A DNA stretch of 64,000 bases, from contig JAFXQM010000018.1 in the NCBI GenBank assembly GCA_017527075.1, forward strand, positions 62,001 through 126,000, read 5' to 3'. Numbering within the stretch: the stretch's first letter is position 1; each line of letters starts with the position of its first letter. The position numbers and the translations under genes were made by a program. Shown in pieces: positions 7,442 to 15,888 of the stretch. Under the pieces are notes generated by a model, which saw only the letters and a list, made by a program, of their open reading frames with translations, searched no databases and was not told where the DNA came from. Source of the stretch: Selenomonadaceae bacterium (GTDB taxonomy: Bacteria > Bacillota > Negativicutes > Selenomonadales > Selenomonadaceae).

Positions 7442-8623
7442 ATGAGCATACAAATTTTTAAGCCGAAGTTCGCGGTCGACGAATGCCTCGCCGAAATCCG
7501 CGAGTGTTTGGAGAAAGGGTGGACGGGGCTCGGCTTCAAGACCGTGCAGTTTGAAAACGCTTGGAAGAATTACACCGATTTGCCCTTCGCCTATTACGTG
7601 AACTCCGCGACGGCCGGCTTGAACTTGGCGGTTGAAATTTTGAAAGAAAAATACGGCTGGCACGACGGCGACGAAATTATTTCCACACCGATAACTTTTG
7701 TCTCGACGAACCACGCGATTTTGAAGGCGGGCATGAAGGCGGTCTTCGCTGACGTTGATGACACCATGTGCTTGAGCCCCGCTTCCGTCCGCGAAAAAAT
7801 TTCCGAGAAGACGCGCGCGGTGATGTTCGTCGGCATCGGCGGGAATATCGGTCATTATTATGAAATCGTCGACATTTGCCGCGAACACAATTTGAAACTC
7901 ATCCTCGACGCCGCGCACATGGCGGGCACCAGAGTTTTCCGCGACGGAGTGGAAATGCCCGGCAAAGAGGCGGAGGCGGTCATTTACTCTTTCCAGGCCG
8001 TGAAAAATCTTCCGACGGCAGACAGCGGCATGCTCTGCTTCAAAGACGGCGCACTCGACACAATCGCGCGCAAACGCGGCTGGCTCGGCATTAACAAGGA
8101 CACTTACTCGCGCTCGGTCGACAGCGGCAATTACAAGTGGAGATATCACGTCGATTACGTCGGCGAAAAATATCACGGCAACTCAATCATGGCGGCGATT
8201 GCTTTGGTTCAGCTCAAATACTTGGACAGGGACAACGCTTATCGCGCGCAGATGGTTCGCTGGTATCGTGAAAGATTTTCGCCGCACGCGGAATACATCA
8301 AGCTGATAACCGTGCCCAAGGAATGTCAATCGTCCAATCACCTGTTCCAAATCATCGTGAACGATCGCGACGAGCTCATCATGCGCCTGAACAAATGCGG
8401 CGTCGCGCCCGGCGTTCATTACGTCGACAACACGAATTATCCCATGTACAGTTACGCGGCGGGCACGTGTCCCTTTGCGGCCTTCGTCAGCGAGCACGTC
8501 TTGTCTCTGCCGCTGCACATGGAGCTGACCTTCGACGACGTGCAATTCATTTGCGACGAGATTATTAAATTCGTCAGGCAGCACGGAAAAATTTCTCTGC
8601 CCGCGCAGGAGGCGGCCGAATGA
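7442..8623 (+). CDS. DegT/DnrJ/EryC1-family sugar aminotransferase
   Basis: Start at ATG 7442, eight bases after GGAAGGAG. An upstream in-frame ATG at 7424 lies before that site. The 393-residue protein has the PLP fold type I landmarks: LILDAAHMAGTR (Asp and His contacting the cofactor) and YSFQAVKNLPTADSGM, where the Lys forms the Schiff base. The usual Gly-rich run after the lysine is altered (TADSGM). The family transfers an amino group to keto-sugar nucleotides for O-antigen, capsule or flagellin glycans. Its stop overlaps the next gene (ATGA), an acetyltransferase, suggesting an N-acylated amino sugar. Confidence 0.85.
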   Translation: MSIQIFKPKFAVDECLAEIRECLEKGWTGLGFKTVQFENAWKNYTDLPFAYYVNSATAGLNLAVEILKEKYGWHDGDEIISTPITFVSTNHAILKAGMKAVFADVDDTMCLSPASVREKISEKTRAVMFVGIGGNIGHYYEIVDICREHNLKLILDAAHMAGTRVFRDGVEMPGKEAEAVIYSFQAVKNLPTADSGMLCFKDGALDTIARKRGWLGINKDTYSRSVDSGNYKWRYHVDYVGEKYHGNSIMAAIALVQLKYLDRDNAYRAQMVRWYRERFSPHAEYIKLITVPKECQSSNHLFQIIVNDRDELIMRLNKCGVAPGVHYVDNTNYPMYSYAAGTCPFAAFVSEHVLSLPLHMELTFDDVQFICDEIIKFVRQHGKISLPAQEAAE

Positions 8624-9168
8624 TTACGGAAAATATTTTCGGCAGATACGTGACGCTCAGTTCGGCGACGGTGGAGGACGCGGAATTTTCTTTGGCGATT
8701 CGTCAAGAGCCGGCAATGACAAAATTTTTGCCGCGCCTGGAAATTTCCGTCGCTCAGCAGGTGGAGTGGATAAGTCGTCAGCGCGAGGCGGCGGGCGATT
8801 ATTTTTTCATCGTCCGCAACAAAAAAGCCGAACGCGTCGGAGTGCTCGGCTTATATGATTTTCACGGGGACACGGCGGGTATCGGGCGCATTGCCATGAA
8901 GGGCGGCTTCCGCGGCAACCGCGAGGCCTTCCTGCTGACCATGCGCTTCGGATTCAAAACTCTCGGCTTGAAGAAACTTTCCGATTGGGTTTACGCCGAG
9001 AACGAACGCGCCATAAAATTTTTCAACTTCTTCGGCGCGCACATGGCCGAGCCCGACTTCGACGCCCGACGGAAAATTTTTTCGCGAAAATTTTTTTACA
9101 CGGCTGAAGAGTTCGCCGAGACGGAAGAGCGCGTGTCGAAAATTATTTACGCCGACTCGCCCCGATAA
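8620..9168 (+). CDS. GNAT-family N-acetyltransferase (RimJ/RimL-like)
   Basis: 182 residues, ATG overlapping the aminotransferase stop (ATGA). It has the GNAT pattern: EDAEFSLAIRQEP near the start, ERVGVLGLYDF (beta4), a diverged acetyl-CoA loop (GFRGNREAFLLTMRF, about residues 96-110) and KLSDWVYAENERAIKFFNFFG. Coupling to a sugar aminotransferase makes N-acetylation of an amino-sugar nucleotide the best guess, as PseH does after PseC. Protein N-terminal acetylation remains possible. Confidence 0.75.
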   Translation: MITENIFGRYVTLSSATVEDAEFSLAIRQEPAMTKFLPRLEISVAQQVEWISRQREAAGDYFFIVRNKKAERVGVLGLYDFHGDTAGIGRIAMKGGFRGNREAFLLTMRFGFKTLGLKKLSDWVYAENERAIKFFNFFGAHMAEPDFDARRKIFSRKFFYTAEEFAETEERVSKIIYADSPR

Positions 9169-9175
9169 TTTTTCC

Positions 9176-9204
9176 TTGCAATTTAAACGGGGCTGTGATA
9201 AACT
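9176..9204 (+). promoter_or_regulatory. Predicted promoter of rpsT
   Basis: TTGCAA (9176-9181), 17-base spacer, TAAACT (9199-9204), about 40 bases upstream of the rpsT start. Confidence 0.45.
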
Positions 9205-9241
9205 TCCACAGCTGTAAAAAATTTTCAAGGAGGTGTTTCAC

Positions 9242-9508
9242 TTGCCGAACATCAAAGCTTCGATTAAAAGTATGAAAGTCGACGCGAAACGCCGTGCGCG
9301 CAATGTCTTCGAGAAAACGCGCATGAAGAAGGCGCAAAAGCTCGTGCTGGCAGCGGTGGCGGCGGGCGATGCGGCGGAGGCAAAAAAACTTCTGCCCGCA
9401 GCGCACAAGGCAATCGACCAGGCGGCGGCCAACAACACGATTCACAAGAACGCGGCCGCCCGCAAAAAGTCCAAGCTCGCGCTGAAGGTCAACGCAATTC
9501 CGGCTTAA
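9242..9508 (+). CDS. rpsT: 30S ribosomal protein S20
   Basis: 88 residues from a TTG start at 9242, placed eight bases after AAGGAGGTG. This start gives the family N-terminus MPNIKASIKSMKVDAKRRARN. The protein is basic and all-helical, with the conserved KNAAARKKSKLA near the end. S20 binds 16S rRNA in the body of the small subunit. Single-gene unit with its own promoter and terminator. A TTG start is common for S20, where it limits translation. Confidence 0.96.
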   Translation: MPNIKASIKSMKVDAKRRARNVFEKTRMKKAQKLVLAAVAAGDAAEAKKLLPAAHKAIDQAAANNTIHKNAAARKKSKLALKVNAIPA

Positions 9509-9515
9509 AAATCTC

Positions 9516-9549
9516 AGAGGGTTCGTCAAAGGACGGGCTCTATTTTTTT
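9516..9549 (+). terminator. Rho-independent terminator of rpsT
   Basis: AGAGGGTTCGTC pairs with GACGGGCTCT (G-U pairs, one bulge) around AAAG, followed by ATTTTTTT. Confidence 0.7.
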
Positions 9550-9567
9550 GCTGAATCAGCGGCTCAT

Positions 9568-9832
9568 CCTTTCGTTCGTTAAGCAAAAGGATTCAAAGTC
9601 AACTGAGGCTTTGGCGGGCGCGTCGTGCTCGTCGGGCTGATAAATTTTTTGAGTTGTTGAACCTTCTTTCTCTTTGCGCGTCCAAAGAGAAAGAAGCAAA
9701 GAGAAAAGACGCCTCGCGGGGGCGGCTGCTCGTACACGGCTCGGAGGTTGAAGTTACCCGCGGCTCGGTGTTGCCCGCTGAGAAGACATCACGTCTTCTG
9801 CGCGGGCGGGGCCGTCATCCATGACGGCCTCA
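9568..9832 (+). repeat. Dispersed three-hairpin element, copy A (long form)
   Basis: It fills most of the 435-base gap between rpsT and the convergent transporter gene. 5' module CCTTTCGTTCGTTAAGC...(9568-9614), shared only with copy C. Hairpin 1: 14-bp stem CTTCTTTCTCTTTG with loop CGCGTC (9663-9696). GACGC at 9708-9712 is complementary to that loop. Hairpin 2: AGAAGAC-ATCAC-GTCTTCT (9781-9799) inside GCCCGC/GCGGGC. Hairpin 3: GGCCGTCAT-CC-ATGACGGCC (9810-9829). Orientation H1 to H3 on the + strand. Short ORFs inside it are artefacts. Confidence 0.9.
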
Positions 9833-9888
9833 AATTTCTCGACGCGCTCAAAAAATTTTTCACTGGCTGAATCGGCGGCGAGGAGGCT

Positions 9889-9933
9889 CAAAAATAAAAA
9901 ATGGTCGACAAACTCCGAGGAGTCTGCCGACCA
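9889..9933 (-). terminator. Rho-independent terminator of the ArsB/NhaD-type gene
   Basis: On the minus strand TGGTCGGCAGACTCC pairs with GGAGTTTGTCGACCA (two G-U pairs) with a two-base loop, then TTTTTTATTTTT. It starts 11 bases after the stop codon. Confidence 0.8.
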
Positions 9934-9943
9934 AAATTTTTTC

Positions 9944-11227
9944 TTACAAGTAACGGAAGTAAACGTAAATCGTCGAAATGATAATCGAGAGAATCATCAG
10001 CGGGAAGGCAACCTTCATGAAGCCGATGAATGAAATGGCACGCCCGCGCTGAGCCGCCATGGAAGCGACGACGACGTTTGCGCTCGCGCCGATAAGAGTT
10101 CCGTTGCCGCCGAGGCACGCGCCCAACGCCAGGCTCCACCACAGCGGGTCAAGATTCGTCAGACCCATCGCGCCCATGTCTTTAATCAGCGGAATCATCG
10201 TCGCGACGAACGGAATGTTATCAATGAACGCCGAAGCCAGCGCGCTCATCCAAATGATAACAATCGCGGTGAAGGTCAGGTCGCCGTGAGTAACTTCCAT
10301 TGCCTCTTGCGCCAGCATTTTTATAACGCCCGTCTCAACCAGCGCGCCGACGAGGATAAACAGCCCGCCGAAGAAGAATATTGCAAGCCACTCAACCTTG
10401 CTGAGCATCTTGGCAATCATTTCTTCGTTGTGCGAGAAAGTTATCAAGAGCAACAAACTCGCGCCCGTCAGAGCCGCCGTCGCCGATTCGAGACCGAGCA
10501 TGCCGTGGAACGCGAACAGAGAAATCGTTATCGCCAAAACGAACAGGCATTTCTTCAGGAGCAAGTGGTCGGTGATTTGTTCGTGTTCGTTGAGGCGCAT
10601 GACTTTGTCTTGGAGTTCGGGTTTCGTGTGCAAATCGTTTTTGTAAATCACCATCAGAATCGCGACGGTCACGACGAAAATTAAAACCGAAACGCCCGTC
10701 ATGTTCATGACGAAGTCGCCGAAGCTCAAGCCGACGGCCGAGCCAATCATGATGTTGGGCGGGTCGCCGATAAGCGTGGCGGTGCCGCCGATGTTCGAAC
10801 TGATAATCTGCGCCATGAGGAACGGTTTGACGTCGACTTTCAGCTGCGCGGCGATGTTAAAAGTAATCGGCACGGTCAAAAGGACGGTCGTCACGTTGTC
10901 GAGGAGCGCGGAGCACAAGGCAGTCAAAGCACTCAGCGCGACGAGCAACTTGACGGGCTGAGCCTTAACTTTTTTCGCCGACCAAATCGCCAGGAAGTTG
11001 AACAGCCCCGTTTCGCTGGTGATGTTGACGACAATCATCATGCCCATGAGCAATCCGATTGTGTTGAAGTCAATGTGGTGCACGGCAGTTTCCTGGTCGA
11101 TAATTCCGAGCAAAATCATCAGCATCGCGCCGAAAAGTCCGACAACCGTTCGGTGAACTTTTTCGGAAATTATCAGCGCGTAGGCGGTCACGAAAATCAC
11201 AATCGCCACAATCGTCATTGTTTCCAT
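9944..11227 (-). CDS. ArsB/NhaD-superfamily (ion transporter) membrane protein
   Basis: 427 residues with 10-12 predicted transmembrane helices. The two repeated re-entrant signatures of the ion transporter superfamily are visible: LLDNVTTVLLTVPIT and SSNIGGTATLIGDPPNIMIG in the first half, IDNIPFVATMIPLI and LGGNGTLIGASANVVV in the second. Starts at ATG with GAGGAAGG upstream. Family members move arsenite, Na+/H+, citrate or other anions. Without an arsR/arsA neighbour, arsenite is not favoured and the substrate stays open. Confidence 0.85.
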   Translation of the reverse strand: METMTIVAIVIFVTAYALIISEKVHRTVVGLFGAMLMILLGIIDQETAVHHIDFNTIGLLMGMMIVVNITSETGLFNFLAIWSAKKVKAQPVKLLVALSALTALCSALLDNVTTVLLTVPITFNIAAQLKVDVKPFLMAQIISSNIGGTATLIGDPPNIMIGSAVGLSFGDFVMNMTGVSVLIFVVTVAILMVIYKNDLHTKPELQDKVMRLNEHEQITDHLLLKKCLFVLAITISLFAFHGMLGLESATAALTGASLLLLITFSHNEEMIAKMLSKVEWLAIFFFGGLFILVGALVETGVIKMLAQEAMEVTHGDLTFTAIVIIWMSALASAFIDNIPFVATMIPLIKDMGAMGLTNLDPLWWSLALGACLGGNGTLIGASANVVVASMAAQRGRAISFIGFMKVAFPLMILSIIISTIYVYFRYL

Positions 11228-11285
11228 TAGAAGACCTTCCTCTCGAAAAAATTTTCGGTCAAAAAATTTTTGTCTACAAGTGCAA

Positions 11286-11597
11286 TCAGTAAAGTCTTTT
11301 GTCCGTGACGGTCAGAGTAATTTTCTCGCCGTCGCGTTTTATTTTGAAGTTGTAACTTTTGACGCCGGCGTTGGACAGCTCAATCCTCAGCGCGAGGAGT
11401 TCTCTGCCGAGTTTATCGGTCAGTTCGGGAGTGAAGCCTGCCTTTGCCAACGGCGCGGGAGGAGCCTCAGCCTCTTCCAGCGCGCGAAGTTTTTCGGCTT
11501 TCTTGGCAGCGGTGAGGAGCTGCTGTTCAATCGTTTCCTCCTCGACGTAATTTTTTACCATGTCCTTGTCGGTCAGGCCGCGCGGAATTTTCGGCAT
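11286..11597 (-). CDS. Small protein of unknown function downstream of glnS, 103 aa
   Basis: ATG lies six bases past the glnS stop, with its ribosome site (GAGGTGA) overlapping the end of glnS, so the two are translationally close. The protein (MPKIPRGLTDKDMVKNYVEEE...) has a predicted helical Ala/Glu/Lys-rich middle (residues 20-50) and a C-terminal beta-like segment YNFKIKRDGEKITLTVTDKR. No signal or membrane segment. No family recognised. Confidence 0.6.
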   Translation of the reverse strand: MPKIPRGLTDKDMVKNYVEEETIEQQLLTAAKKAEKLRALEEAEAPPAPLAKAGFTPELTDKLGRELLALRIELSNAGVKSYNFKIKRDGEKITLTVTDKRLY

Positions 11598-11603
11598 GAT
11601 TAA

Positions 11604-13256
11604 TCACCTCGCTTTGACTTTTGCCCACGTGTCCTTCAAGCCGACGACGCGATTGAAAACCAACTTATCGGCGGTGGTGTCCGGGTCGACGACGAAGTAA
11701 CCCATGCGCAAAAATTGATAATGAGTGCCCGCGCCCGTCCAGCGAACGCTCGGTTCAATCAACGCCTGCTTGACGACGAGTGAATTCGGATTGAGCGCGG
11801 CGATAAAATCTTCGGGCAAATTTCCCTGCGCGTCGGTCGTGAGCAGGTAATCGTAAAGACGAACCTCGGCGGGCAGAGCAAACTTCGCGCTGACCCAATG
11901 AATCGTGCCTTTGATTTTTCTGCCGGCAGTCGCGCCGCCCGATTTGCTCGTCGGGTCGATTGTGCAGCGCAGCTCGACGACTTCGCCCGCAGAATTTTTT
12001 ATGACTTCCTCGCACTTGATGATGTACGCATGCTTGAGTCGAACTTCGCCGCCGGGCTTCAGGCGGAAAAATTTTTTCGGGGCGTCCTCCATGAAGTCTT
12101 CGCGCTCAATAAAAATTTCTCGCGTGAACGGAACGAAACGACTGCCGCCGCGCGTCGGATGATTCTCCGCCGTCAGATACTCCACGGAATTTTCGTCGAC
12201 GTTGGTCAAGACAACTTTCAGCGGGTCAAGGACGGCCATCACTCGGTCGGCGTTTGCGTTCAGGTCTTCGCGGACGCAGTGCTCCAGCATGGCGATGTCG
12301 ACGATGCTGTTTGACTTGGCGACACCGATTCGCTCGCAAAAATCTTTTATCGCCGCGGGAGTAAAGCCGCGCCTCCTCAGCCCGCAAAGAGTCGGCATGC
12401 GCGGGTCGTCCCAGCCGCGAACGTGTCCTTCCTCAACCAACTGCCGAAGCTTGCGCTTGCTCGTGATTGTGTTGGTTAAGTCGAGTCGGGCGAATTCAAT
12501 TTGCCGCGGGCGCGTGTTCGCGTCGAAGCCGAGAGCGTCAAGCAGCCAGTCGTAAAACGGGCGGTGGTCTTCAAACTCCAGCGTGCAAACCGAGTGCGTG
12601 ATATTTTCAATCGCGTCCTCCAGCGGGTGCGCGAAGTCGTACATGGGATAAATCAGCCAAGCGTCGCCGGTGTGATGATGAGTCGTGCGCGTGATTCGAT
12701 AAATGACGGGGTCGCGCATGTTGATGTTCGGGCTGGCCATGTCGATTTTCGCGCGCAAAACTTTTGAGCCGTCGGGGAACTCGCCGTCCTTCATGCGCGT
12801 GAACAAATCCAAATTCTCTTCGACGCTCCGATTTCGCCAGGGACTTTCCTTGCCCGCCTCCGTCAGCGTCCCGCGATAAGCGCGAATCTCTTCGGCACTC
12901 AAATCGTCGACGTAAGCCAGCCCGCGCTTGATGAGCTCGACAGCAAAATCGTAAAGCTTGCCGAAATAATCCGACGCGAAAAATTTTCTGTCGCCCCAAT
13001 CAAAGCCGAGCCACTTGATGTCCTCTTGAATCGAGTCGACGAACTCTACGTCTTCCTTGGTCGGGTTCGTGTCGTCGAAGCGCAAATTGCACAGGCCGCC
13101 GTTGTGCAGCGCAAGCCCGAAGTTCAAGCAAACGCTCTTGGCGTGCCCGATGTGCAAGTAACCATTCGGCTCCGGCGGAAAGCGCGTGTGAATTCCTTCC
13201 GTGTACTTGCCCGCCTTCAAATCGTTTTCAATCTCCTGCTGAACAAAATTTACCAT
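11604..13256 (-). CDS. glnS: Glutaminyl-tRNA synthetase
   Basis: 550 residues, typical for GlnRS. Class I signatures are [15 protein letters not shown] (HIGH, residues about 27-41) and [12 protein letters not shown], the KMSKS counterpart (SKRKL). The anticodon-binding beta-barrels follow, ending in a D-T-WAKVKAR tail. Start ATG 13256 follows AAAGGAGC. It charges tRNA-Gln directly, so this organism need not rely on GatCAB transamidation for glutamine. Co-directional with the small gene downstream. Confidence 0.96.
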   Translation of the reverse strand: MVNFVQQEIENDLKAGKYTEGIHTRFPPEPNGYLHIGHAKSVCLNFGLALHNGGLCNLRFDDTNPTKEDVEFVDSIQEDIKWLGFDWGDRKFFASDYFGKLYDFAVELIKRGLAYVDDLSAEEIRAYRGTLTEAGKESPWRNRSVEENLDLFTRMKDGEFPDGSKVLRAKIDMASPNINMRDPVIYRITRTTHHHTGDAWLIYPMYDFAHPLEDAIENITHSVCTLEFEDHRPFYDWLLDALGFDANTRPRQIEFARLDLTNTITSKRKLRQLVEEGHVRGWDDPRMPTLCGLRRRGFTPAAIKDFCERIGVAKSNSIVDIAMLEHCVREDLNANADRVMAVLDPLKVVLTNVDENSVEYLTAENHPTRGGSRFVPFTREIFIEREDFMEDAPKKFFRLKPGGEVRLKHAYIIKCEEVIKNSAGEVVELRCTIDPTSKSGGATAGRKIKGTIHWVSAKFALPAEVRLYDYLLTTDAQGNLPEDFIAALNPNSLVVKQALIEPSVRWTGAGTHYQFLRMGYFVVDPDTTADKLVFNRVVGLKDTWAKVKAR

Positions 13257-13300
13257 TGAGCTGCTCCTTTGGTTTTATATTTTGAATCTCAAAATCAAAT

Positions 13301-13621
13301 TCACTTTGAAGCTGTGAAAACCAATCCGCCGACTGCCGCGACGATTGCTCCGAAGCCGACGACTGCCGCGATTGTCATCGTGTGAATCTGGTCGCTGAGT
13401 TTATCGAACTTGTCATCAATTTTTTTGTTCATCTCGCGCATATCTTCTTCGTGCTTGGCACTTGCCGCATCCTGTCTGCTTTGCAATTGACGCATATCCG
13501 CTCGTATTTCGTGAACCGCTTGCATCATCATATCAATTTTGGTCAGCGTGTTATCGATTCGTGCGTTCTGCGCGTCGATTTGCCGCTGAAGATTTTCGTT
13601 GATTCGTTCTTGGTCTGTCAT
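13301..13621 (-). CDS. Coiled-coil protein with C-terminal membrane anchor, 106 aa
   Basis: Residues 1-75 form a heptad-rich coiled coil (IDAQNARIDNTLTKIDMM..., REMNKKIDDKFDKLSDQ) and residues 80-102 a single transmembrane helix (IAAVVGFGAIVAAVGGLVF). Ribosome site GAGGAGG. It follows the HD gene by 13 bases on the same strand. A second protein of the same build is at 25969-26346. The layout recalls phage XhlA-type holin partners, but no other phage gene is nearby. Function unknown. Confidence 0.6.
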   Translation of the reverse strand: MTDQERINENLQRQIDAQNARIDNTLTKIDMMMQAVHEIRADMRQLQSRQDAASAKHEEDMREMNKKIDDKFDKLSDQIHTMTIAAVVGFGAIVAAVGGLVFTASK

Positions 13622-13634
13622 GATAATCGCCTCC

Positions 13635-14414
13635 TCATTCGGAGAGTTTTTCCTCGACGTGAAGTTTCAGGCGGCGAACACCCTCGGCGACGCGCTCGTC
13701 CATTGGCAGGTTGCTAACGATTTTTTCAATGTAACCGCGCTCGACAATCTTTTGCATCGTCCACGAAAAATTTATATCGTAAATCCACATGAGCCGAACA
13801 ATTTTTCTGTCGCCGTTCGTGCGGATTTTTCTGTAATCGGCTTGCTCGCCCGTCACGAAATTTTCCACGAAGTCGGGGCTGATATCGGGGCGCGCCTTGC
13901 CCTTGATGAACTTGGGCATTTTGTCCGCGTTCTCCTGCGCCAGGAAAGGTTCCAGCACGCGATAAATGTCCAGCTTATCTGCGTCACGAATTATTTTGGC
14001 GAAAAAATTTTTCCGCGCGTCATCGGTCGGCGCGACGGTTTTTTTGTTGTGATTTTGAATCGCGAACTTCACGAGCTCATAATCGTCCGCGGAAAGTTCT
14101 TTGAAGAATTCCAACTCGCCGATGACTTTTATTCCGAGGTCGGCGTGGTCTTCGCTGTCGGCGTCGTTGAAAGTTTTGTAAAGGCTGTATTGGCGGAAGC
14201 GACCCACGTCGTGGAAGAGCCCGATAATTTCGGCGAGCTGAACGTCATGCGTCGACAACTTCAAAAATTTGGAGAGCTCCACGCAATTACTCGTGACGTA
14301 ACCCGTGTGCTTTTCCTTAATCAAAATTCCCTGTTGAACTTCGGCGTCGTCCGAGTAAAAACTTTTCATGTAAGCGGTCATCCACTCGTGCATTCGGCTC
14401 AGCAATTCGCGCAC
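13635..14414 (-). CDS. HD-domain phosphohydrolase
   Basis: 259 residues from GTG 14414 (GGGAG nine bases upstream). HD metal-site residues are visible in order: EKHTGYV (about 34), IGLFHDVGRFRQ (His-Asp, about 65-75), SEDHADLG (His, about 87) and IIRDADKLDIYRV (Asp, about 145). HD proteins cleave phosphodiesters or phosphomonoesters, often of nucleotides. The arrangement matches small stand-alone HD hydrolases rather than RelA or HD-GYP. Substrate unknown. Confidence 0.8.
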   Translation of the reverse strand: MRELLSRMHEWMTAYMKSFYSDDAEVQQGILIKEKHTGYVTSNCVELSKFLKLSTHDVQLAEIIGLFHDVGRFRQYSLYKTFNDADSEDHADLGIKVIGELEFFKELSADDYELVKFAIQNHNKKTVAPTDDARKNFFAKIIRDADKLDIYRVLEPFLAQENADKMPKFIKGKARPDISPDFVENFVTGEQADYRKIRTNGDRKIVRLMWIYDINFSWTMQKIVERGYIEKIVSNLPMDERVAEGVRRLKLHVEEKLSE

Positions 14415-14497
14415 TCAAATTCACTCCCGAATTAAAATTTTCTTAACGCGATTATACAACCCTTTATCGCTTTGCGCAATTTGTATCGGCAAATTTA

Positions 14498-14526
14498 TTG
14501 ACGGGGTGCGGCGGCTGTGTTAATAT
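14498..14526 (+). promoter_or_regulatory. Predicted promoter of the flavodoxin gene
   Basis: TTGACG (14498-14503), 17-base spacer, TAATAT (14521-14526), 38 bases before the ATG, in the gap between divergent genes. Confidence 0.55.
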
Positions 14527-14564
14527 GTGCGCGCTTAAGTAAAATTTTTTGGAGGCGATTGTTG

Positions 14565-14993
14565 ATGAGTAAAATCGCGGTCGTGTTTTGGAGCGGCACC
14601 GGCAACACCGAGGCAATGGCTGAGGCCGTGGCCGAGGGCGCGAAGGCTGCCGGCGCGGACGTCGAAGTTTTTCAAGTCGACGACTTCAACGCAACTGACA
14701 TGGCGGATTATAACGGCTTCCTGTTCGGCTGCCCGGCCATGGGCGACGAAGTTTTGGAAGAAGATTCCTTTGAGCCGTTCTTCACCGACGCGGAAGCAAA
14801 ACTCAACGGAGTGCCCGTCGGTCTGTTCGGCAGCTACGGCTGGGGCGGCGGCGTCTGGATGGAAAATTGGAGCGAGCGCACCAAAGAGGCGGGCGCAAAA
14901 TTTGTCGGCAGCGTTATCGCTGAAAATGCCCCCGACGACACCGCGCTTGACGAGTGCCGCAAACTCGGCGAGGATTTGGCTAAAGCCGTGTAA
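14565..14993 (+). CDS. Flavodoxin
   Basis: Start ATG 14565 after GGAGG gives MSKIAVVFWSGTGNTEAMA, the FMN phosphate-binding loop (SGTGNTE) of short-chain flavodoxins, with later GSYGWGGGVWMENW contacting the isoalloxazine. 142 residues, no long-chain insert. It carries one or two electrons at low potential for anaerobic enzymes, for example glycyl-radical activases. Own promoter and terminator. Confidence 0.95.
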   Translation: MSKIAVVFWSGTGNTEAMAEAVAEGAKAAGADVEVFQVDDFNATDMADYNGFLFGCPAMGDEVLEEDSFEPFFTDAEAKLNGVPVGLFGSYGWGGGVWMENWSERTKEAGAKFVGSVIAENAPDDTALDECRKLGEDLAKAV

Positions 14994-15010
14994 ATATTTT
15001 TTGACGAGAT

Positions 15011-15047
15011 AAAAAAATCCCTCGCACGAAGCGGGGGATAATTTTTT
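15011..15047 (+). terminator. Rho-independent terminator of the flavodoxin gene
   Basis: Nine-bp stem ATCCCTCGC / GCGGGGGAT (one G-U) around ACGAA, flanked by an A run and ATTTTTT. Confidence 0.85.
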
Positions 15048-15078
15048 CCGATAAAATTTTTTCAGTGCACCACGAATC

Positions 15079-15275
15079 CGAGGCGCGCATGGACGCGCGC
15101 CCCGCCCGCGCTTTTCACGTGATGTGAAAACAGCGGGCACTAAACGCACGGGTGGTTTCAACCTTCGAATCACGAACGAGCACCCGCCCCTGCGAGGCGT
15201 CCTTTCTCTTTGCAACTTTCTCTTTGGACACGCAAAGAGAAAGTTGATTCAGAAAGACAAAAATATTTCTCGACC
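15079..15275 (-). repeat. Dispersed three-hairpin element, copy B
   Basis: It occupies most of the 311-base gap between the flavodoxin and the convergent GNAT gene. Minus orientation. Hairpin 3 GGCGCGCATGGACGCGCGCC (15082-15101), hairpin 2 TTTTCAC-GTGAT-GTGAAAA (15112-15130), hairpin 1 CAACTTTCTCTTTG with loop GACACG (15213-15246), GTCC at 15199-15202 facing the loop GGAC. All three stems differ in sequence from copy A but keep pairing. Confidence 0.88.
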
Positions 15276-15304
15276 CGAGGAGCACGACGACTTTCAGCAA
15301 CGAG

Positions 15305-15823
15305 TCACTCACCTATTCCAAAATATTCGCTGTCGAGAATGCCGAGCACGACCAAGTTTTCATACACGCCGTCGGTCAAAATATATTCGCGCAAAAATCC
15401 TTCGCGGACGAAGCCCAAGCTTTCATAAAGGTGCAACGCGACCTTGTTGTAGTCTTTGCAGTCAATCCACACGCGGTGAAAGTCTTTGAACTCAAACGAC
15501 CACTTCATCAAAAGTTTCATGGCCTCGCGCCCGTAACCGAGTCTCTTGCGCCCGATGATGACGTGCGTCCACTCAATGCACGGCGAATCCATTTTGCGGA
15601 GCATGAAGTAGCCGACGGCCTGTCCCGTCTCTTTCTCCTCGACAATCACGTCCATCATCTGCGCGCCGTCCGAATTTATAATCGCGCGGTGATAGTTCTC
15701 GTCGAACGGCACGATGAACTTTACATTCTCCGGCACAAACTGCAACGTCATGATATAATTCAAATCCGCCGCCGTCGCTCGACGCAAACGCAACCTTTCT
15801 CCCTCGATTAAAACTTCATTCAT
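15305..15823 (-). CDS. GNAT-family acetyltransferase (RimL-like)
   Basis: Start ATG 15823 lies nine bases after AAGGAG; an in-frame TTG at 15832 abuts that site and is rejected. 172 residues: LIEGERLRLRRATAADLNYIM, AVGYFMLRKMD, the acetyl-CoA loop around VIIGRKRLGYGREAMKLL (Q/RxxGxG/A form GRKRLGYG) and NKVALHLYESLGFVREG. The family acetylates amino groups of proteins or small molecules. No neighbour hints at the substrate. Confidence 0.85.
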   Translation of the reverse strand: MNEVLIEGERLRLRRATAADLNYIMTLQFVPENVKFIVPFDENYHRAIINSDGAQMMDVIVEEKETGQAVGYFMLRKMDSPCIEWTHVIIGRKRLGYGREAMKLLMKWSFEFKDFHRVWIDCKDYNKVALHLYESLGFVREGFLREYILTDGVYENLVVLGILDSEYFGIGE

Positions 15824-15888
15824 GTGAATCAACTCCTTCGCGGATAATATATCAGCGTCAAAAAATTTTTCAAGAGGAGGAACCTTGT

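Noticed and set aside
9568..9832. Dispersed element as an integron attC array or REP/RAYT system
   Set aside because: No core sites with GTTRRRY/RYYYAAC, no integron cassettes between copies, no GTAG tetranucleotide and no RAYT transposase in the window. It remains possible only if such genes lie elsewhere.
13301..13621. Prophage remnant (XhlA/holin-like protein)
   Set aside because: A coil plus one membrane helix is not specific, and no phage structural, lysis or integrase gene lies nearby.
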